Part shown: one piece after another, positions 7,897 through 16,547 of the stretch
Layout: every line of letters begins with the position of its first letter
Numbering within the stretch: the stretch's first letter is position 1
NCBI GenBank assembly: GCA_028824415.1
Contig: JAPPDX010000076.1
Coordinates: 1 to 59,108, forward strand
Origin: a bacterium
GTDB lineage: Bacteria > Actinomycetota > Acidimicrobiia > Acidimicrobiales > CATQHL01
DNA: 59,108 bases
Direction: 5' to 3'
Translations under genes and position numbers: made by a program
Notes under the pieces: generated by a model
The model's database searches: none
Seen by the model: the letters and a program-made list of their open reading frames with translations, nothing else
What the model was told of the DNA's origin: nothing

Positions 7897-8703
7897 TTAT
7901 TCGCCGGTGTAGTTGGGCTTTCGCTTCTCGACGAAGGCCTCAACGCCCTCGCGGAAGTCGGCTGTGGTGCGCAGGAAGCCGTAGGCGAGGCCTTCGAGTT
8001 CGAGGCCCACCGGCAGGGGGCCGTCGTAGGCCTGGTTGAGGACTCGCTTGGCCATGCGCAGCGCCAGGGCGGGGAGCTTCGTGAGTTCGCCAACCAGCCG
8101 GTCGACGGCGTCGTCGAGTTCAGGCCGCGGGACGACCTCGGTCACCAGGCCGACGGCCAGCGCCTCATCCGCTCGCACGCGGCGGCCCCGCATGACGAGG
8201 TCCTTGGCGCGGCCCAGGCCGATCATGCGGGCCAGGCGCTGCGACCCGCCGCTGCCGGGGATCATGCCGATGGACACTTCCGGCTGCCCGAGTTGCAGAT
8301 CGTCGGTCGCGACCCGGAAGTCGCAGGCCAGAGCGAGTTCCAAACCCACGCCGAAGGTGAAGCCGTGCAGCTTGGCGATGACCGGCTTCGGACAGCGCTC
8401 GGGAGCGGCGACGTTGTGGTGCAGGCGGGTGAGCACCTCCGGTGAGGCCTCCAGGAAGCCGGCGATGTCTCCCCCGGCGGTGAAGGCCCGCTCCCCCGCC
8501 CCGGCCAGCACCACGACCCGCATGTCCGGATCGCGCCCGCAGGCGTCGAACAGCGCGGAGAGGTGGTCACGCGCCACCATCGAGACGCGGTTGAGCTTGC
8601 CCGGCACATCGAGCGTGATCGTGGCCACGCCGCGCTCGATGTCGCGTTCGAACCGCAGCCCGTCCAATTCCACGGGGTAACCGACCTGGTCGGGATCGTT
8701 CAT
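7897..8703 (-). CDS. Enoyl-CoA hydratase/isomerase family protein
   Basis: A 268-residue crotonase-fold protein. The oxyanion-hole segment AFTAGGDIAGF, the FGVGLELALACDF helix with the first catalytic Glu and PEVSIGMIPGSGG with the second are all present, so hydratase activity is plausible. ATG 8703 is chosen over an in-frame start at 8751 because the family N-terminus begins shortly after and GGAG lies upstream. It is the last gene of the long reverse-strand catabolic series, after the acyl-CoA synthetase, suggesting that the acid made upstream is activated to a CoA thioester and then hydrated. The exact acyl group is unknown. Confidence 0.92.
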   Translation of the reverse strand: MNDPDQVGYPVELDGLRFERDIERGVATITLDVPGKLNRVSMVARDHLSALFDACGRDPDMRVVVLAGAGERAFTAGGDIAGFLEASPEVLTRLHHNVAAPERCPKPVIAKLHGFTFGVGLELALACDFRVATDDLQLGQPEVSIGMIPGSGGSQRLARMIGLGRAKDLVMRGRRVRADEALAVGLVTEVVPRPELDDAVDRLVGELTKLPALALRMAKRVLNQAYDGPLPVGLELEGLAYGFLRTTADFREGVEAFVEKRKPNYTGE

Positions 8704-8820
8704 CGCCACGCCTTCGCTTCTCCTTCGATGGTGCTCACTCTCGCCGGCCAATGTGCGCCCTCGCCCGCCGGAGCGCTCCCAAGCCTGCCAGCAATCCGGC
8801 GGCGGCCGGCGCGAGGCCCG

Positions 8821-10428
8821 TCACAGGGGGGAGCCGGAGGGCTCGGCGAACTCCTCCCGCAGCAGGCGGCGCAGGATCTTGCCCGATGGGCTCTTGGGCA
8901 GGGAGTCGGGGAACCGGTAGCGGCGGGGACGCTTGAACCGGGCCAGGCCGGCGGACGCCAGGCAGTGGGCGTCCAGCCGGGCCGCGGCGGCCTCAGTGCC
9001 GGCTCCGGCGACCTCGTCGTCGAGCACCACGAAGGCGGTCACCGCCTGGCCCCAGCGGTCGTCGGGCAGGCCCACCACCGCCACCTCCCGCACGCCGGGC
9101 GCCCGCTCCAGCACGTCCTCCACCTCGAGGGGGTGGACGTTCTCACCACCGCTGATGATCATGTCGTCGATCCGCCCCACGATCCAGAGGTTGCCGTCCC
9201 CGTCGAGGCGACCCAGGTCGCCGGTGAAGTACCAGCCGTCGCGGAGCGCCTTGGCGTCCGCGTCCGGCCGGTTCCAGTAACCCGCGAAGGCCTCGTCGGA
9301 GCCGAGGTGGCAGATGATCTCGCCGGTCTCGCCCGGCTCCACCTCATCGTCGGGACCGGCGCCCACTTCGGGCCGCACCAGCCGCAGCCGGGCATTGATG
9401 GCGGGGCGGCCGGCACAGCCGGGGGCCGCCTGCTGGTCGAAGTGAACCGAGTAGGTGTACACCTCCGTGGAGCCGTAGTGGTTGATGAAGACCTCCGGTG
9501 CGAACACCTCCACGCAGCGCTCAACCAGGGCGCCGGTCATGGCGGCCCCCGCGTAGGCCAGCGAACGGACACTCGAGACATCGGCGCCGGCGAGGCCCGG
9601 CGAGTGGACCAGGTCGTGGAACAGCGTCGGAGCCAGGTACAGCGAGCCGATGCGCTCGGCCGAAATGAGATCCAGCGCGGAGGCGGCGTCCCAGTCGGGC
9701 TGGCAGACGAAGCAGCCGCCGACGATCTGCGCCGCCAGCAGGGTGTGGATGCCCATCGTGTGGTACAGCGGCATCACCCCGAGGGTGCGCTCGCCGGGCC
9801 GGTAGCTCTGGTGCAGCGCCTGCGACACGCCGCCGGCCCGTTCGGCGGCGTGGCTACGGGGCACGCCCTTGGGCCGGCCGGTGGTGCCTGAGGTGTACAG
9901 GAAGATCGAGGTCTCCCTGTCGTCCAGACCCAGGGGCGCACCGACCGCTTCGCCGGCTGCCAGCAGGCTTTCGTACGGCTCACAGGGCTGCGCGTCATCC
10001 CCGGCGCAGAACCGGGCCGCCAGGTCGACGGAGGATCCGGCGCCGCCTGTCCCGACTGCCACAAATCGATCGGCCGCGTCCGAGCACGCCCGGGCGTGCT
10101 CGAGACCGACCTCCTCGAAGGCCACGACGGTGGCGCCGGAGTCGGCGACGCAGTAGGCCACGTCGGCGGCCGCAACCCGCCACGAGAGCGGCACCACCAC
10201 AGCCCCGAGCCACTGGCAGGCCCAATACAACTCGACGGTCTGGCGGCGGTTCTTCAACACGAGGGCGACCCGGTCGCCGCGGCCAACGCCCAGGGCTGCC
10301 AACCCTGCGGCCACGCCGGCGGCGACCCGCTGCAGGCCCCGGTAGTCCAGACGGGAGTCTCCGTCCACAACGGCGCCGGCGTCGGGCGTGCGCTCGGCGG
10401 CATACAGCAGCGAGAGACCGAGGTTCAC
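8821..10428 (-). CDS. Acyl-CoA synthetase (AMP-forming)
   Basis: A 535-residue ANL-superfamily ligase. It contains the P-loop TSGTTGRPKGVPRSH, the NHYGSTEVYTYS adenine-binding motif, the TGDLGRLDGDGNLWIVGRID hinge and the catalytic C-terminal Lys in PKSPSGKILRRLL. It converts a carboxylate, ATP and CoA to acyl-CoA via an acyl-adenylate. The start is GTG at 10428. It lies between the molybdenum hydroxylase genes and the enoyl-CoA hydratase on the same strand, so it likely activates a carboxylate made by the operon; substrate chain length is not readable. Confidence 0.93.
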   Translation of the reverse strand: MNLGLSLLYAAERTPDAGAVVDGDSRLDYRGLQRVAAGVAAGLAALGVGRGDRVALVLKNRRQTVELYWACQWLGAVVVPLSWRVAAADVAYCVADSGATVVAFEEVGLEHARACSDAADRFVAVGTGGAGSSVDLAARFCAGDDAQPCEPYESLLAAGEAVGAPLGLDDRETSIFLYTSGTTGRPKGVPRSHAAERAGGVSQALHQSYRPGERTLGVMPLYHTMGIHTLLAAQIVGGCFVCQPDWDAASALDLISAERIGSLYLAPTLFHDLVHSPGLAGADVSSVRSLAYAGAAMTGALVERCVEVFAPEVFINHYGSTEVYTYSVHFDQQAAPGCAGRPAINARLRLVRPEVGAGPDDEVEPGETGEIICHLGSDEAFAGYWNRPDADAKALRDGWYFTGDLGRLDGDGNLWIVGRIDDMIISGGENVHPLEVEDVLERAPGVREVAVVGLPDDRWGQAVTAFVVLDDEVAGAGTEAAAARLDAHCLASAGLARFKRPRRYRFPDSLPKSPSGKILRRLLREEFAEPSGSPL

Positions 10429-10477
10429 GCCTGCGCTCCGGTCAAGGAGACGCCACGGGAGGGCGGGTCGCCGGACG

Positions 10478-10505
10478 CTGGATTCCGGCGTTCGCCGGAA
10501 TGACG
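10478..10505. repeat. Dispersed palindromic repeat, copy 2
   Basis: ATTCCGGC-GTTC-GCCGGAAT at 10482-10501, in the opposite orientation to copy 1 (CTGG before, GACG after). It occupies the gap between the molybdenum hydroxylase and acyl-CoA synthetase genes. Confidence 0.8.
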
Positions 10506-10575
10506 CAGACGCGGGCCGGAAAGATGGAGGCGGAGGCCGCGATTTCGGGGGCGGTGGACCCGCGGGGTATCGGCA

Positions 10576-11073
10576 TCATTCGGCCCCGGCCTGTGCGGCC
10601 GCGGCGATGGCGTCGATGATCGGGGCGTAGCCCGTGCAGCGGCAGAGTTGCCCGGAGAGCATCTCGGCGATCTCGGTGCGGGTGGGGGTCGGGTTGTGGG
10701 TTAGGAAGTCGAGGGTGGCCATCAGGATGCCGGGCGTGCAGAAGCCGCACTGCAGGGCGAAGTGCTCGCGGAACGCCTCCTGCAGCGGGTGCATCCGGTC
10801 GCCGGAGGCCAGGCTCTCGACCGTGTGCACTTCCGCCCCGTCGGCCTGCACCGCCAGCAGCAGGCACGCCCGCGCCGCGGCACCGTCCAGGTGCACGGTG
10901 CAGGAACCGCACACCCCGTGTTCGCAGCCCACGTGCGTGCCGGTGAGGCCGAGACGGTGACGCAGGAAGTCCGACAGCAGAATCCGGTCGGGCGCGGCCT
11001 CGTGGTAGCGCCGGCCGTTCACGGTGACGACGATCTCGCGGGGTGGGCCCACCGGCTCCCCGGAGCCGCTCAC
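10576..11073 (-). CDS. Molybdenum hydroxylase [2Fe-2S] subunit (xanthine dehydrogenase / CoxS family)
   Basis: A 165-residue two-cluster iron-sulfur subunit. The plant-ferredoxin-type cluster is bound by CEHGVCGSC plus a later Cys, and the second cluster by CGFCTPG and CRCTGY. It carries electrons from the molybdopterin site to FAD. The GTG start at 11073 overlaps the stop of the FAD subunit gene (GTGA). Gene order large-medium-small differs from the common medium-small-large coxMSL order but keeps tight coupling. Confidence 0.93.
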   Translation of the reverse strand: MSGSGEPVGPPREIVVTVNGRRYHEAAPDRILLSDFLRHRLGLTGTHVGCEHGVCGSCTVHLDGAAARACLLLAVQADGAEVHTVESLASGDRMHPLQEAFREHFALQCGFCTPGILMATLDFLTHNPTPTRTEIAEMLSGQLCRCTGYAPIIDAIAAAAQAGAE

Positions 11074-11954
11074 GCGCCCTCCCCCGCCGCCAGCCAGGCC
11101 TGGCGGATCACCCGCTCGCTCAGCACGCCCACCAGGTGGCGCCGGTAGGCCACCGAGGCGTGCAGGTCGTCGAACGGTCTGGCAACGGCGGCCGCCAGCC
11201 GGGCGGCCTCGGTCACCGCAACGTCGCCGGCCGGGCCGTCCAGATCGTGGCCCACGAGGGCACCGGCGGCATCGGCAGCCAGCAGCGGCCGGTCGGCCAC
11301 GGCCCCCAGCCCCAGCCGCACCTCGGCGACCGCGCCGTCGTGGCGCCGCAGGGCGCAGGCCGCCATGGCGAGTGCGTAGTCGCCGTGGCGCTGGGCCATC
11401 TCGGCGAACCCGTAGCCCCAACCCGGCCCCGCGACCGGCCATCGAACCTCGGTGAGCAACTCGTCGGGCTCCAGGGCGGAGGTGAAGTGGTACACGAACA
11501 GGTCCTCCGCGGCGATGGCGCGCTGCCCGCGCTGCGACTGCGCCAGCACCGACCCGCCGAGGGTGAGCAGCACCAGCGGCAACTCACCGCGGGCGTCGGC
11601 GTGCGCCAGCGAGCCGCCCACGGTGCCCCGGTTGCGGGTGACGAAGTGCCCGATGTGGGGCGCGCAGGCGGCCGCCAGGGGCAGCGCCCCGCGCAGCTGC
11701 GGGGAACGCTCCAACACCGACTGCCGCAGCATGGCCCCGGTGGTCACGGTGCCGTCGCCGGCGTGCACCTCGGCGAGCCCATCGAGGCCGTTCACGTCCA
11801 CCAGCACCTCCGGGCGGGCCAGGCGCATATTCAGCATGGGAACGAGGCTGCAGCCGCCGGCCAGCACCTTGGCCTCGTCGCCGTGGGTGGCGAGGACCAC
11901 CAAAGCCTCCCCCAGGTCGGCGGGGCGCACGTAGCGGAACGGCGGCGGCTTCAC
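11070..11954 (-). CDS. Molybdenum hydroxylase FAD-binding subunit (CoxM family)
   Basis: A 294-residue subunit starting PPPFRYVRPADLGEA. The FAD pyrophosphate motif LAGGCSLVPMLNMR (about residue 33) and the second FAD motif GTVGGSLAHADARGE (about residue 105) are clear, followed by the CO_deh_flav_C-like tail. GTG 11954 overlaps the TGA of the large subunit and its own stop overlaps the small subunit start, so the three are translationally coupled. Confidence 0.93.
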   Translation of the reverse strand: MKPPPFRYVRPADLGEALVVLATHGDEAKVLAGGCSLVPMLNMRLARPEVLVDVNGLDGLAEVHAGDGTVTTGAMLRQSVLERSPQLRGALPLAAACAPHIGHFVTRNRGTVGGSLAHADARGELPLVLLTLGGSVLAQSQRGQRAIAAEDLFVYHFTSALEPDELLTEVRWPVAGPGWGYGFAEMAQRHGDYALAMAACALRRHDGAVAEVRLGLGAVADRPLLAADAAGALVGHDLDGPAGDVAVTEAARLAAAVARPFDDLHASVAYRRHLVGVLSERVIRQAWLAAGEGA

Positions 11955-14353
11955 CGCTCCCCCCGCTCGCCGGCGGCGGCCAGGACCTCCCAGATGCGGG
12001 GCGCGGTGAGCGGGAGGTCCAGGTCGTCGACGCCGAGGGCGTCGCAGACGGCATTGGCAAGCGCCGCCGGTGCGCTCATCGTGTTGCCCTCGCCGAGTCC
12101 CTTCGCGCCCAGGGGTGTGAACGGGCTCGGCGTGCAGCGATGCAGGATCCGCAGCTCCGGGATCTCGGTCGAGGTGGCGCAGAGATAGTCCATGAAGCTG
12201 CCGGTGAGCAGGTTCCCATCGGGGTCGTGGACGGTCTGCTCCAGTAATGCCGGACCCAGGCCGTGGGCGAAGCTGCCCATGATCTGACCGTCCACCAGGC
12301 GGGGATGCAGCAGCGTGCCGGCGTCGTGGACCGTGACGTAGTCCAGGATCCGCACCTCGCCGCTGAGGGTGTCCACCTCCACCACCGCCACGTCGACCAC
12401 GAACCCGTGCGCCGCCGAACTCGCCACCTCGTCGGCGTCGTTGGGCGGATCCAGGTTGGGGGCGGAGACGAAGGCGGTGACCGCGAGTCCCGGCTCGAGG
12501 CCTTCGGGCAGCGACTCGGGGTTCCAGTGCGCCGCCCCGGCGAGGCGCCGCAGTGAGACACCGCGGTCGGGCTGGCCCACCACGCGCGCCTGCCCGTCGC
12601 GCAACTCGATGTCGTCCGGCGCGCACTCCAACTCGTCCCCGGCGATGGCGCGCAGCTTCTCGGCGAGCCGGCCGGCCGCCTCGGCCACCGCCGCCGCCCC
12701 GATCCCGGCGAAGCGGGAGGAGTAGTTCCCCGAGGAGACCGTCCAGGCGTTCACGTGGGTGTCCATCTCGCTCTGGACCTCCACATCGGCGGGGCGGAGC
12801 CCCAGCACCTCGGCGGCCACCTGGGCGGCCACGGTGCGATGGCCCTGTCCCTGGGGCACCGTGGAGAGGCGCACGGTCACCCCCCCGAGGGGGTTCATGG
12901 CCAGCGTCGCACCCTCGGCGTTGCCGGACTTCGGCCAGCCTCGGGCGCGCTCGGTGGCGGTCTCGGCGAGGGAGATGTAGCCCATGTTGGAGATCGACGG
13001 CTCCACGACGCAGGCCAGGCCGATGCCCAGGCGCCGCCGGCCGTCCCCGGTGGACTGGGCGGCCTGCTGGCGGCGACGCCCGTCGTAGTCCGCGGCCTGC
13101 AGGGCGTCATCGAGGCAGGCCGCGTAGTCACCGGAGTCGTACAGCCCGCCCGTCGCGGTGCGGTACGGGAACGCCTCGGGCGCAACCAGGTTCCGGCGGG
13201 CCATCGCGGCGGGGTCGAGGCCCAGGCGAGCGGCGCCGCGTGCCATGATGCGCTCCAGCGCCAGGTAGAGCTGCGGGCCGCCGAATCCCCGGTTCAGGCC
13301 GGTCGGGCAGCGGTTGGTGTGCACCACCCGGTTCCGCACCGCCACGTGGCGCACCGTGTACGCGCCGGTCAGCGAGCCGTGCATCCGGTAGAGGGTGGCC
13401 GGCTCGGGCGCCCGCAGGTACGCCCCGACGTCCTCAATCACGTCATAGCGCAGCGCCAGCAATTCACCGTCGGCGGCGAAGCCGGCCTCCACATCGGTCA
13501 CGCGGTGGGTGGCCGACCCAGCGGCGGCGAGATGCTCGACGCGGTCCTCGATCCAGCGCACCGGTACGCCGCAGATCTTCGAGGTGAGCCCCGCAAGCAC
13601 GATGTAGCCGAAGACGCCGGCCTTCACACCGAAGCTGCCGCCACTGTCGGGAGGTGTGAGCAGTCGCAGCCGGGCGGCGGGCAGGCCCAGGGCCCCGGCC
13701 GCCACAGTGTGCAGGGTGAACGGCCCCTGGAAGTTGGCCCACACGGTGAGGGAGTCGGTGGAATGGTCCCAGTCGGCGATAACGCCGAAGCACTCCACCG
13801 GTGCCGCGATCCAGCGCCCGAACGGGAACCTGCCCCGCACCACCAACGGCGCGCCGGCGAGGACCGCCTCGGGGTCGCCGTAGCGGAACGAGCGGTCCGA
13901 CACCACGTGGCCCACCTCGGCCGCGTCCAGCGGATCCACCACCGCCTCGAGGGGTTCGTAGTCCACCTCCACCAACTCGGCGGCGTCCTCGGCCAGGTAA
14001 CGGTCCCGTGCCACCACGACCGCCACCGGCTCGCCGGCGTAGCGCACGACATCGACGGCCACCGCGTAGTGCTCGGTGGCGCCTCGGATCACCGCCCCCA
14101 AGGGCCGGCCTGCCGCCGCCAGGTCGGCACCGGAGAGCACTGCCAGGACGCCCGGCGCCGCCTGGGCGGCCGAGACATCGATCCCGCGGATCTGCGCATG
14201 GGCGAACGGCGACCGCGCCAGAGCCAGGTGCATCGCACCCGGCACAGGTGAGAGATCGTCGATGAAGCGCCCCCGGCCCCGCAGCAGCGCCTCGTCCTCG
14301 ACCCGGTGCGGGACGGCGCCGATCCATCCACCCGGCGCGCCGGTTCCGTTCAC
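11951..14353 (-). CDS. Molybdenum hydroxylase large (molybdopterin-binding) subunit
   Basis: An 800-residue protein of the xanthine dehydrogenase/aldehyde oxidase family. It opens with the RFIDDLSPVPGAMHLALARSP segment, then GGSFGVK (about residue 240) and NRGFGGPQLYLALER (about residue 335), and ends with GAKGLGEGNTMSAPAAL, which carries the catalytic Glu. The CO dehydrogenase signature loop with a Cys (AYRCSFR) is absent, so it is not a form I CODH. It should hydroxylate an aldehyde, heterocycle or similar substrate. The GTG start at 14353 lies 37 bp after glcF; an upstream extension of the frame overlaps glcF and lacks family similarity. Confidence 0.92.
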   Translation of the reverse strand: MNGTGAPGGWIGAVPHRVEDEALLRGRGRFIDDLSPVPGAMHLALARSPFAHAQIRGIDVSAAQAAPGVLAVLSGADLAAAGRPLGAVIRGATEHYAVAVDVVRYAGEPVAVVVARDRYLAEDAAELVEVDYEPLEAVVDPLDAAEVGHVVSDRSFRYGDPEAVLAGAPLVVRGRFPFGRWIAAPVECFGVIADWDHSTDSLTVWANFQGPFTLHTVAAGALGLPAARLRLLTPPDSGGSFGVKAGVFGYIVLAGLTSKICGVPVRWIEDRVEHLAAAGSATHRVTDVEAGFAADGELLALRYDVIEDVGAYLRAPEPATLYRMHGSLTGAYTVRHVAVRNRVVHTNRCPTGLNRGFGGPQLYLALERIMARGAARLGLDPAAMARRNLVAPEAFPYRTATGGLYDSGDYAACLDDALQAADYDGRRRQQAAQSTGDGRRRLGIGLACVVEPSISNMGYISLAETATERARGWPKSGNAEGATLAMNPLGGVTVRLSTVPQGQGHRTVAAQVAAEVLGLRPADVEVQSEMDTHVNAWTVSSGNYSSRFAGIGAAAVAEAAGRLAEKLRAIAGDELECAPDDIELRDGQARVVGQPDRGVSLRRLAGAAHWNPESLPEGLEPGLAVTAFVSAPNLDPPNDADEVASSAAHGFVVDVAVVEVDTLSGEVRILDYVTVHDAGTLLHPRLVDGQIMGSFAHGLGPALLEQTVHDPDGNLLTGSFMDYLCATSTEIPELRILHRCTPSPFTPLGAKGLGEGNTMSAPAALANAVCDALGVDDLDLPLTAPRIWEVLAAAGERGER

Positions 14354-14390
14354 GTCGCCCGTCCTGATCCCCGGAATCGCACTATTGACG

Positions 14391-15572
14391 TCAGGGCGCG
14401 GCGCTCGCGCCGGCGTCCAGCGCCTTGGCCACCAGCTCCAGCGGATGGCGCACGTCCAGACCGGCCGCCGCCAGGTGCAGGGAGCAACCCGGGTTGGCGC
14501 TGGCCACCACCGACGCCCCCGAGCGTTCCACCGCCGCGGTCTTTCGGACACGGATGGCGGTCGCCAGTTCGGGCTCGAGCATCGAGTAGGCACCACCCGC
14601 GCCGCAGCAGAGGCCGTCGTCGTCGAGGGTGACCAGATCCCTCACGAACGGCCCCAGCACGACGGGGACCGCCTCGTGGCTGCGCTGGGCGTGCCGCAGG
14701 TGACATGGATCCTGCACGGCCACGGTCAGCTCCAGCGGCTCGGCGGGCCGGTTCTGCAGCAGCACGTCGAGCCGGTCCGCCAGCCACTCGTGTACGTCGA
14801 ACACCCGGGCGGCGAAATCCCGCGCCTCGGGAGTGCCCAGCAGGCGCCCGTAGTGCTTCATCGCGGCCCCGCAACCGGCGGAGTCCACGAGCACGGGCCG
14901 GTCGTCGCCGGAGAGTTGGGCGATGACGCCACGGGCGATGTCAGTGGCATCGGGCTCCAGACCTGCGTGGGTGTGCAGCGCACCGCAGCAGGGTGCCGCT
15001 CCGGCGGTGGGCGTCACACCCACTCCGGCGGCTTCGAGCACCCGCTGGACGGCGAGATGGGTGTGCCGCTGCCAGGCGTCCATGACGCAGCCGGTGAAGA
15101 GCCACACGTCGGATCCCGAGGCTCGGTGGCGGCCGCGGCGCAGCGGCAGGCGAGCCGGCAGCCCCAGCCTCCGGGCCGGGAGCAGTTTCAGCCGGGCGGC
15201 AAGCGCCAGCAGCGTGGAGCCGGCCAGCAGCAGGCGGCGGTGCCGCAGCAGTCTCAACCCCAGGCGCTGCCACCATGGCGTGATGCGCCCCTCGGCGGCC
15301 AGCGCGGCCCGGGTGCCCTCCATGAGGTGACCGAATGGCACGCCGCTGGGACAGGCGGTCTCGCAGCCCAGGCACTGCACGCAGGTCTCCATCGACCGCA
15401 GCACCTCCGCGGTGACCGGTGCTCCCTCGTTCTGCACGGCGCGCATGAGAGCGATCCGGCCCCGTGGCGACTCCGTGTCCCGCCCGGTGACCACGAATGT
15501 CGGGCAGTGCGGCAGGCAGAGCCCGCACGCCACGCATGAGGTGAGTTCGTCGTCGTCGAGCCGGAGGTCCAT
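14391..15572 (-). CDS. glcF: Glycolate oxidase iron-sulfur subunit
   Basis: A 393-residue protein with two [4Fe-4S] ferredoxin motifs, CVACGLCLPHCPT and CVQCLGCETACPSG, then two CCG domains (PCCGALHTHAG and LCCGAGGAYS). This is the standard GlcF layout; it passes electrons from the flavin subunits toward the quinone pool at the membrane. Its ATG overlaps the glcE stop by one base (TGATG). Substrate could be glycolate, D-lactate or another 2-hydroxy acid. Confidence 0.93.
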   Translation of the reverse strand: MDLRLDDDELTSCVACGLCLPHCPTFVVTGRDTESPRGRIALMRAVQNEGAPVTAEVLRSMETCVQCLGCETACPSGVPFGHLMEGTRAALAAEGRITPWWQRLGLRLLRHRRLLLAGSTLLALAARLKLLPARRLGLPARLPLRRGRHRASGSDVWLFTGCVMDAWQRHTHLAVQRVLEAAGVGVTPTAGAAPCCGALHTHAGLEPDATDIARGVIAQLSGDDRPVLVDSAGCGAAMKHYGRLLGTPEARDFAARVFDVHEWLADRLDVLLQNRPAEPLELTVAVQDPCHLRHAQRSHEAVPVVLGPFVRDLVTLDDDGLCCGAGGAYSMLEPELATAIRVRKTAAVERSGASVVASANPGCSLHLAAAGLDVRHPLELVAKALDAGASAAP

Positions 15573-16531
15573 CAGGAGCGCCGCAGCGGGTCACGACCGG
15601 GGTTGAGGCGACCGGTCGGATCGAAGCATTCCTTCATGCGCCGGTTCAGTTCAGCGACCCCCGGCGCCACCCCTCGGGGCGGTTGTGGCACCGAGGCGTG
15701 CACCACGCCGACGCCGATCTCGGCCACGAAGTCGGCGCCCGGGTTGGCGCCGTCGGGGGCCTCGCCATTGCCGCTGCCGAATGCGGCCGCCTCGGCCGGC
15801 GTGCACGACCAGCGATGCGGCGGCAGCGCGGGTGGTCCACCGGCGTCGGCCACGTCGCCCAGGTTGCCGAGGGCCGCCAGGTCATCCGCCGTGTCGGGGC
15901 GGTAGCCGCTCAGCAGCACCCAGGCGGAGCTTCCGTCCCAGAGGATCGAATTGGCTGTGCGGCAGCGCCGCCACACCTGGCGGGGATCCGTCGCCTCGAT
16001 CCGATGCCAGTTCTCCGACTCGGGGATCGGCACGGTCCGCAGCAGCGCCTCGCCAACCAGGCCGAGAGTGCCGAGCGAGCCCACCAGCAGCCGGCAAAGG
16101 TCAAAACCGCTGACGTTCTTGACCGTACCGGCACCGCCGGTGGCCACCCGCCCGTCGGCGCACACGTAGCGGGCTTGCAGCAGGGAGTCGCGAACCGGCC
16201 CGAGCCCCAGCCGGGTGACCGCCGACTCGCCGACCATCAGCGCCCCGCCCACGGTTCCGCCGGGCCGCTCCGGAAGGGCGGTGCGCTGGCCCGAGGTGGC
16301 CAGGGCCTCGTGGAGTTCCGCCACGGTCGTGCCGGCGCGCACCCGCACCGTCATCTCCGCAGGCTCCAGCGCCACGATTCCCGCCGGCGCCCGCACCTCC
16401 CGTGTGCCGGGTGCCGCCTCGCCACCGACGCGCCGGCGGGTACCGCCGCCGCGCACGCACACCGGCCCCTGCGGCCCCACCTCGGCGGCGAAGCCGGCCA
16501 GCGTCGCGTCGATCGCGCCGACGGTTGTCAC
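15572..16531 (-). CDS. glcE: Glycolate oxidase FAD-binding subunit
   Basis: A 319-residue FAD_binding_4 protein: RGGGTRRRVGG near residue 27, PGGTVGGALM near residue 90 and GTVKNVSGFDLCRLLVGSLGTLG near residue 135 are the GlcE-type FAD contacts. It lacks the C-terminal FAD-oxidase domain of GlcD, as expected of GlcE. It sits between glcD and glcF, 16 bp after the former and overlapping the latter. Confidence 0.92.
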   Translation of the reverse strand: MTTVGAIDATLAGFAAEVGPQGPVCVRGGGTRRRVGGEAAPGTREVRAPAGIVALEPAEMTVRVRAGTTVAELHEALATSGQRTALPERPGGTVGGALMVGESAVTRLGLGPVRDSLLQARYVCADGRVATGGAGTVKNVSGFDLCRLLVGSLGTLGLVGEALLRTVPIPESENWHRIEATDPRQVWRRCRTANSILWDGSSAWVLLSGYRPDTADDLAALGNLGDVADAGGPPALPPHRWSCTPAEAAAFGSGNGEAPDGANPGADFVAEIGVGVVHASVPQPPRGVAPGVAELNRRMKECFDPTGRLNPGRDPLRRS

Positions 16532-16547
16532 CGTTGCAGGACCTCGC

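Noticed and set aside
12755-14251. Long forward open frame opposite the molybdenum hydroxylase gene
   Set aside because: Low-complexity His/Gly/Arg-rich translation typical of antisense shadows in GC-rich DNA; the reverse strand encodes a complete conserved enzyme.
11951-14353. Form I CO dehydrogenase large subunit
   Set aside because: The Cys-containing AYRCSFR loop is missing; general molybdenum hydroxylase is the safer call.
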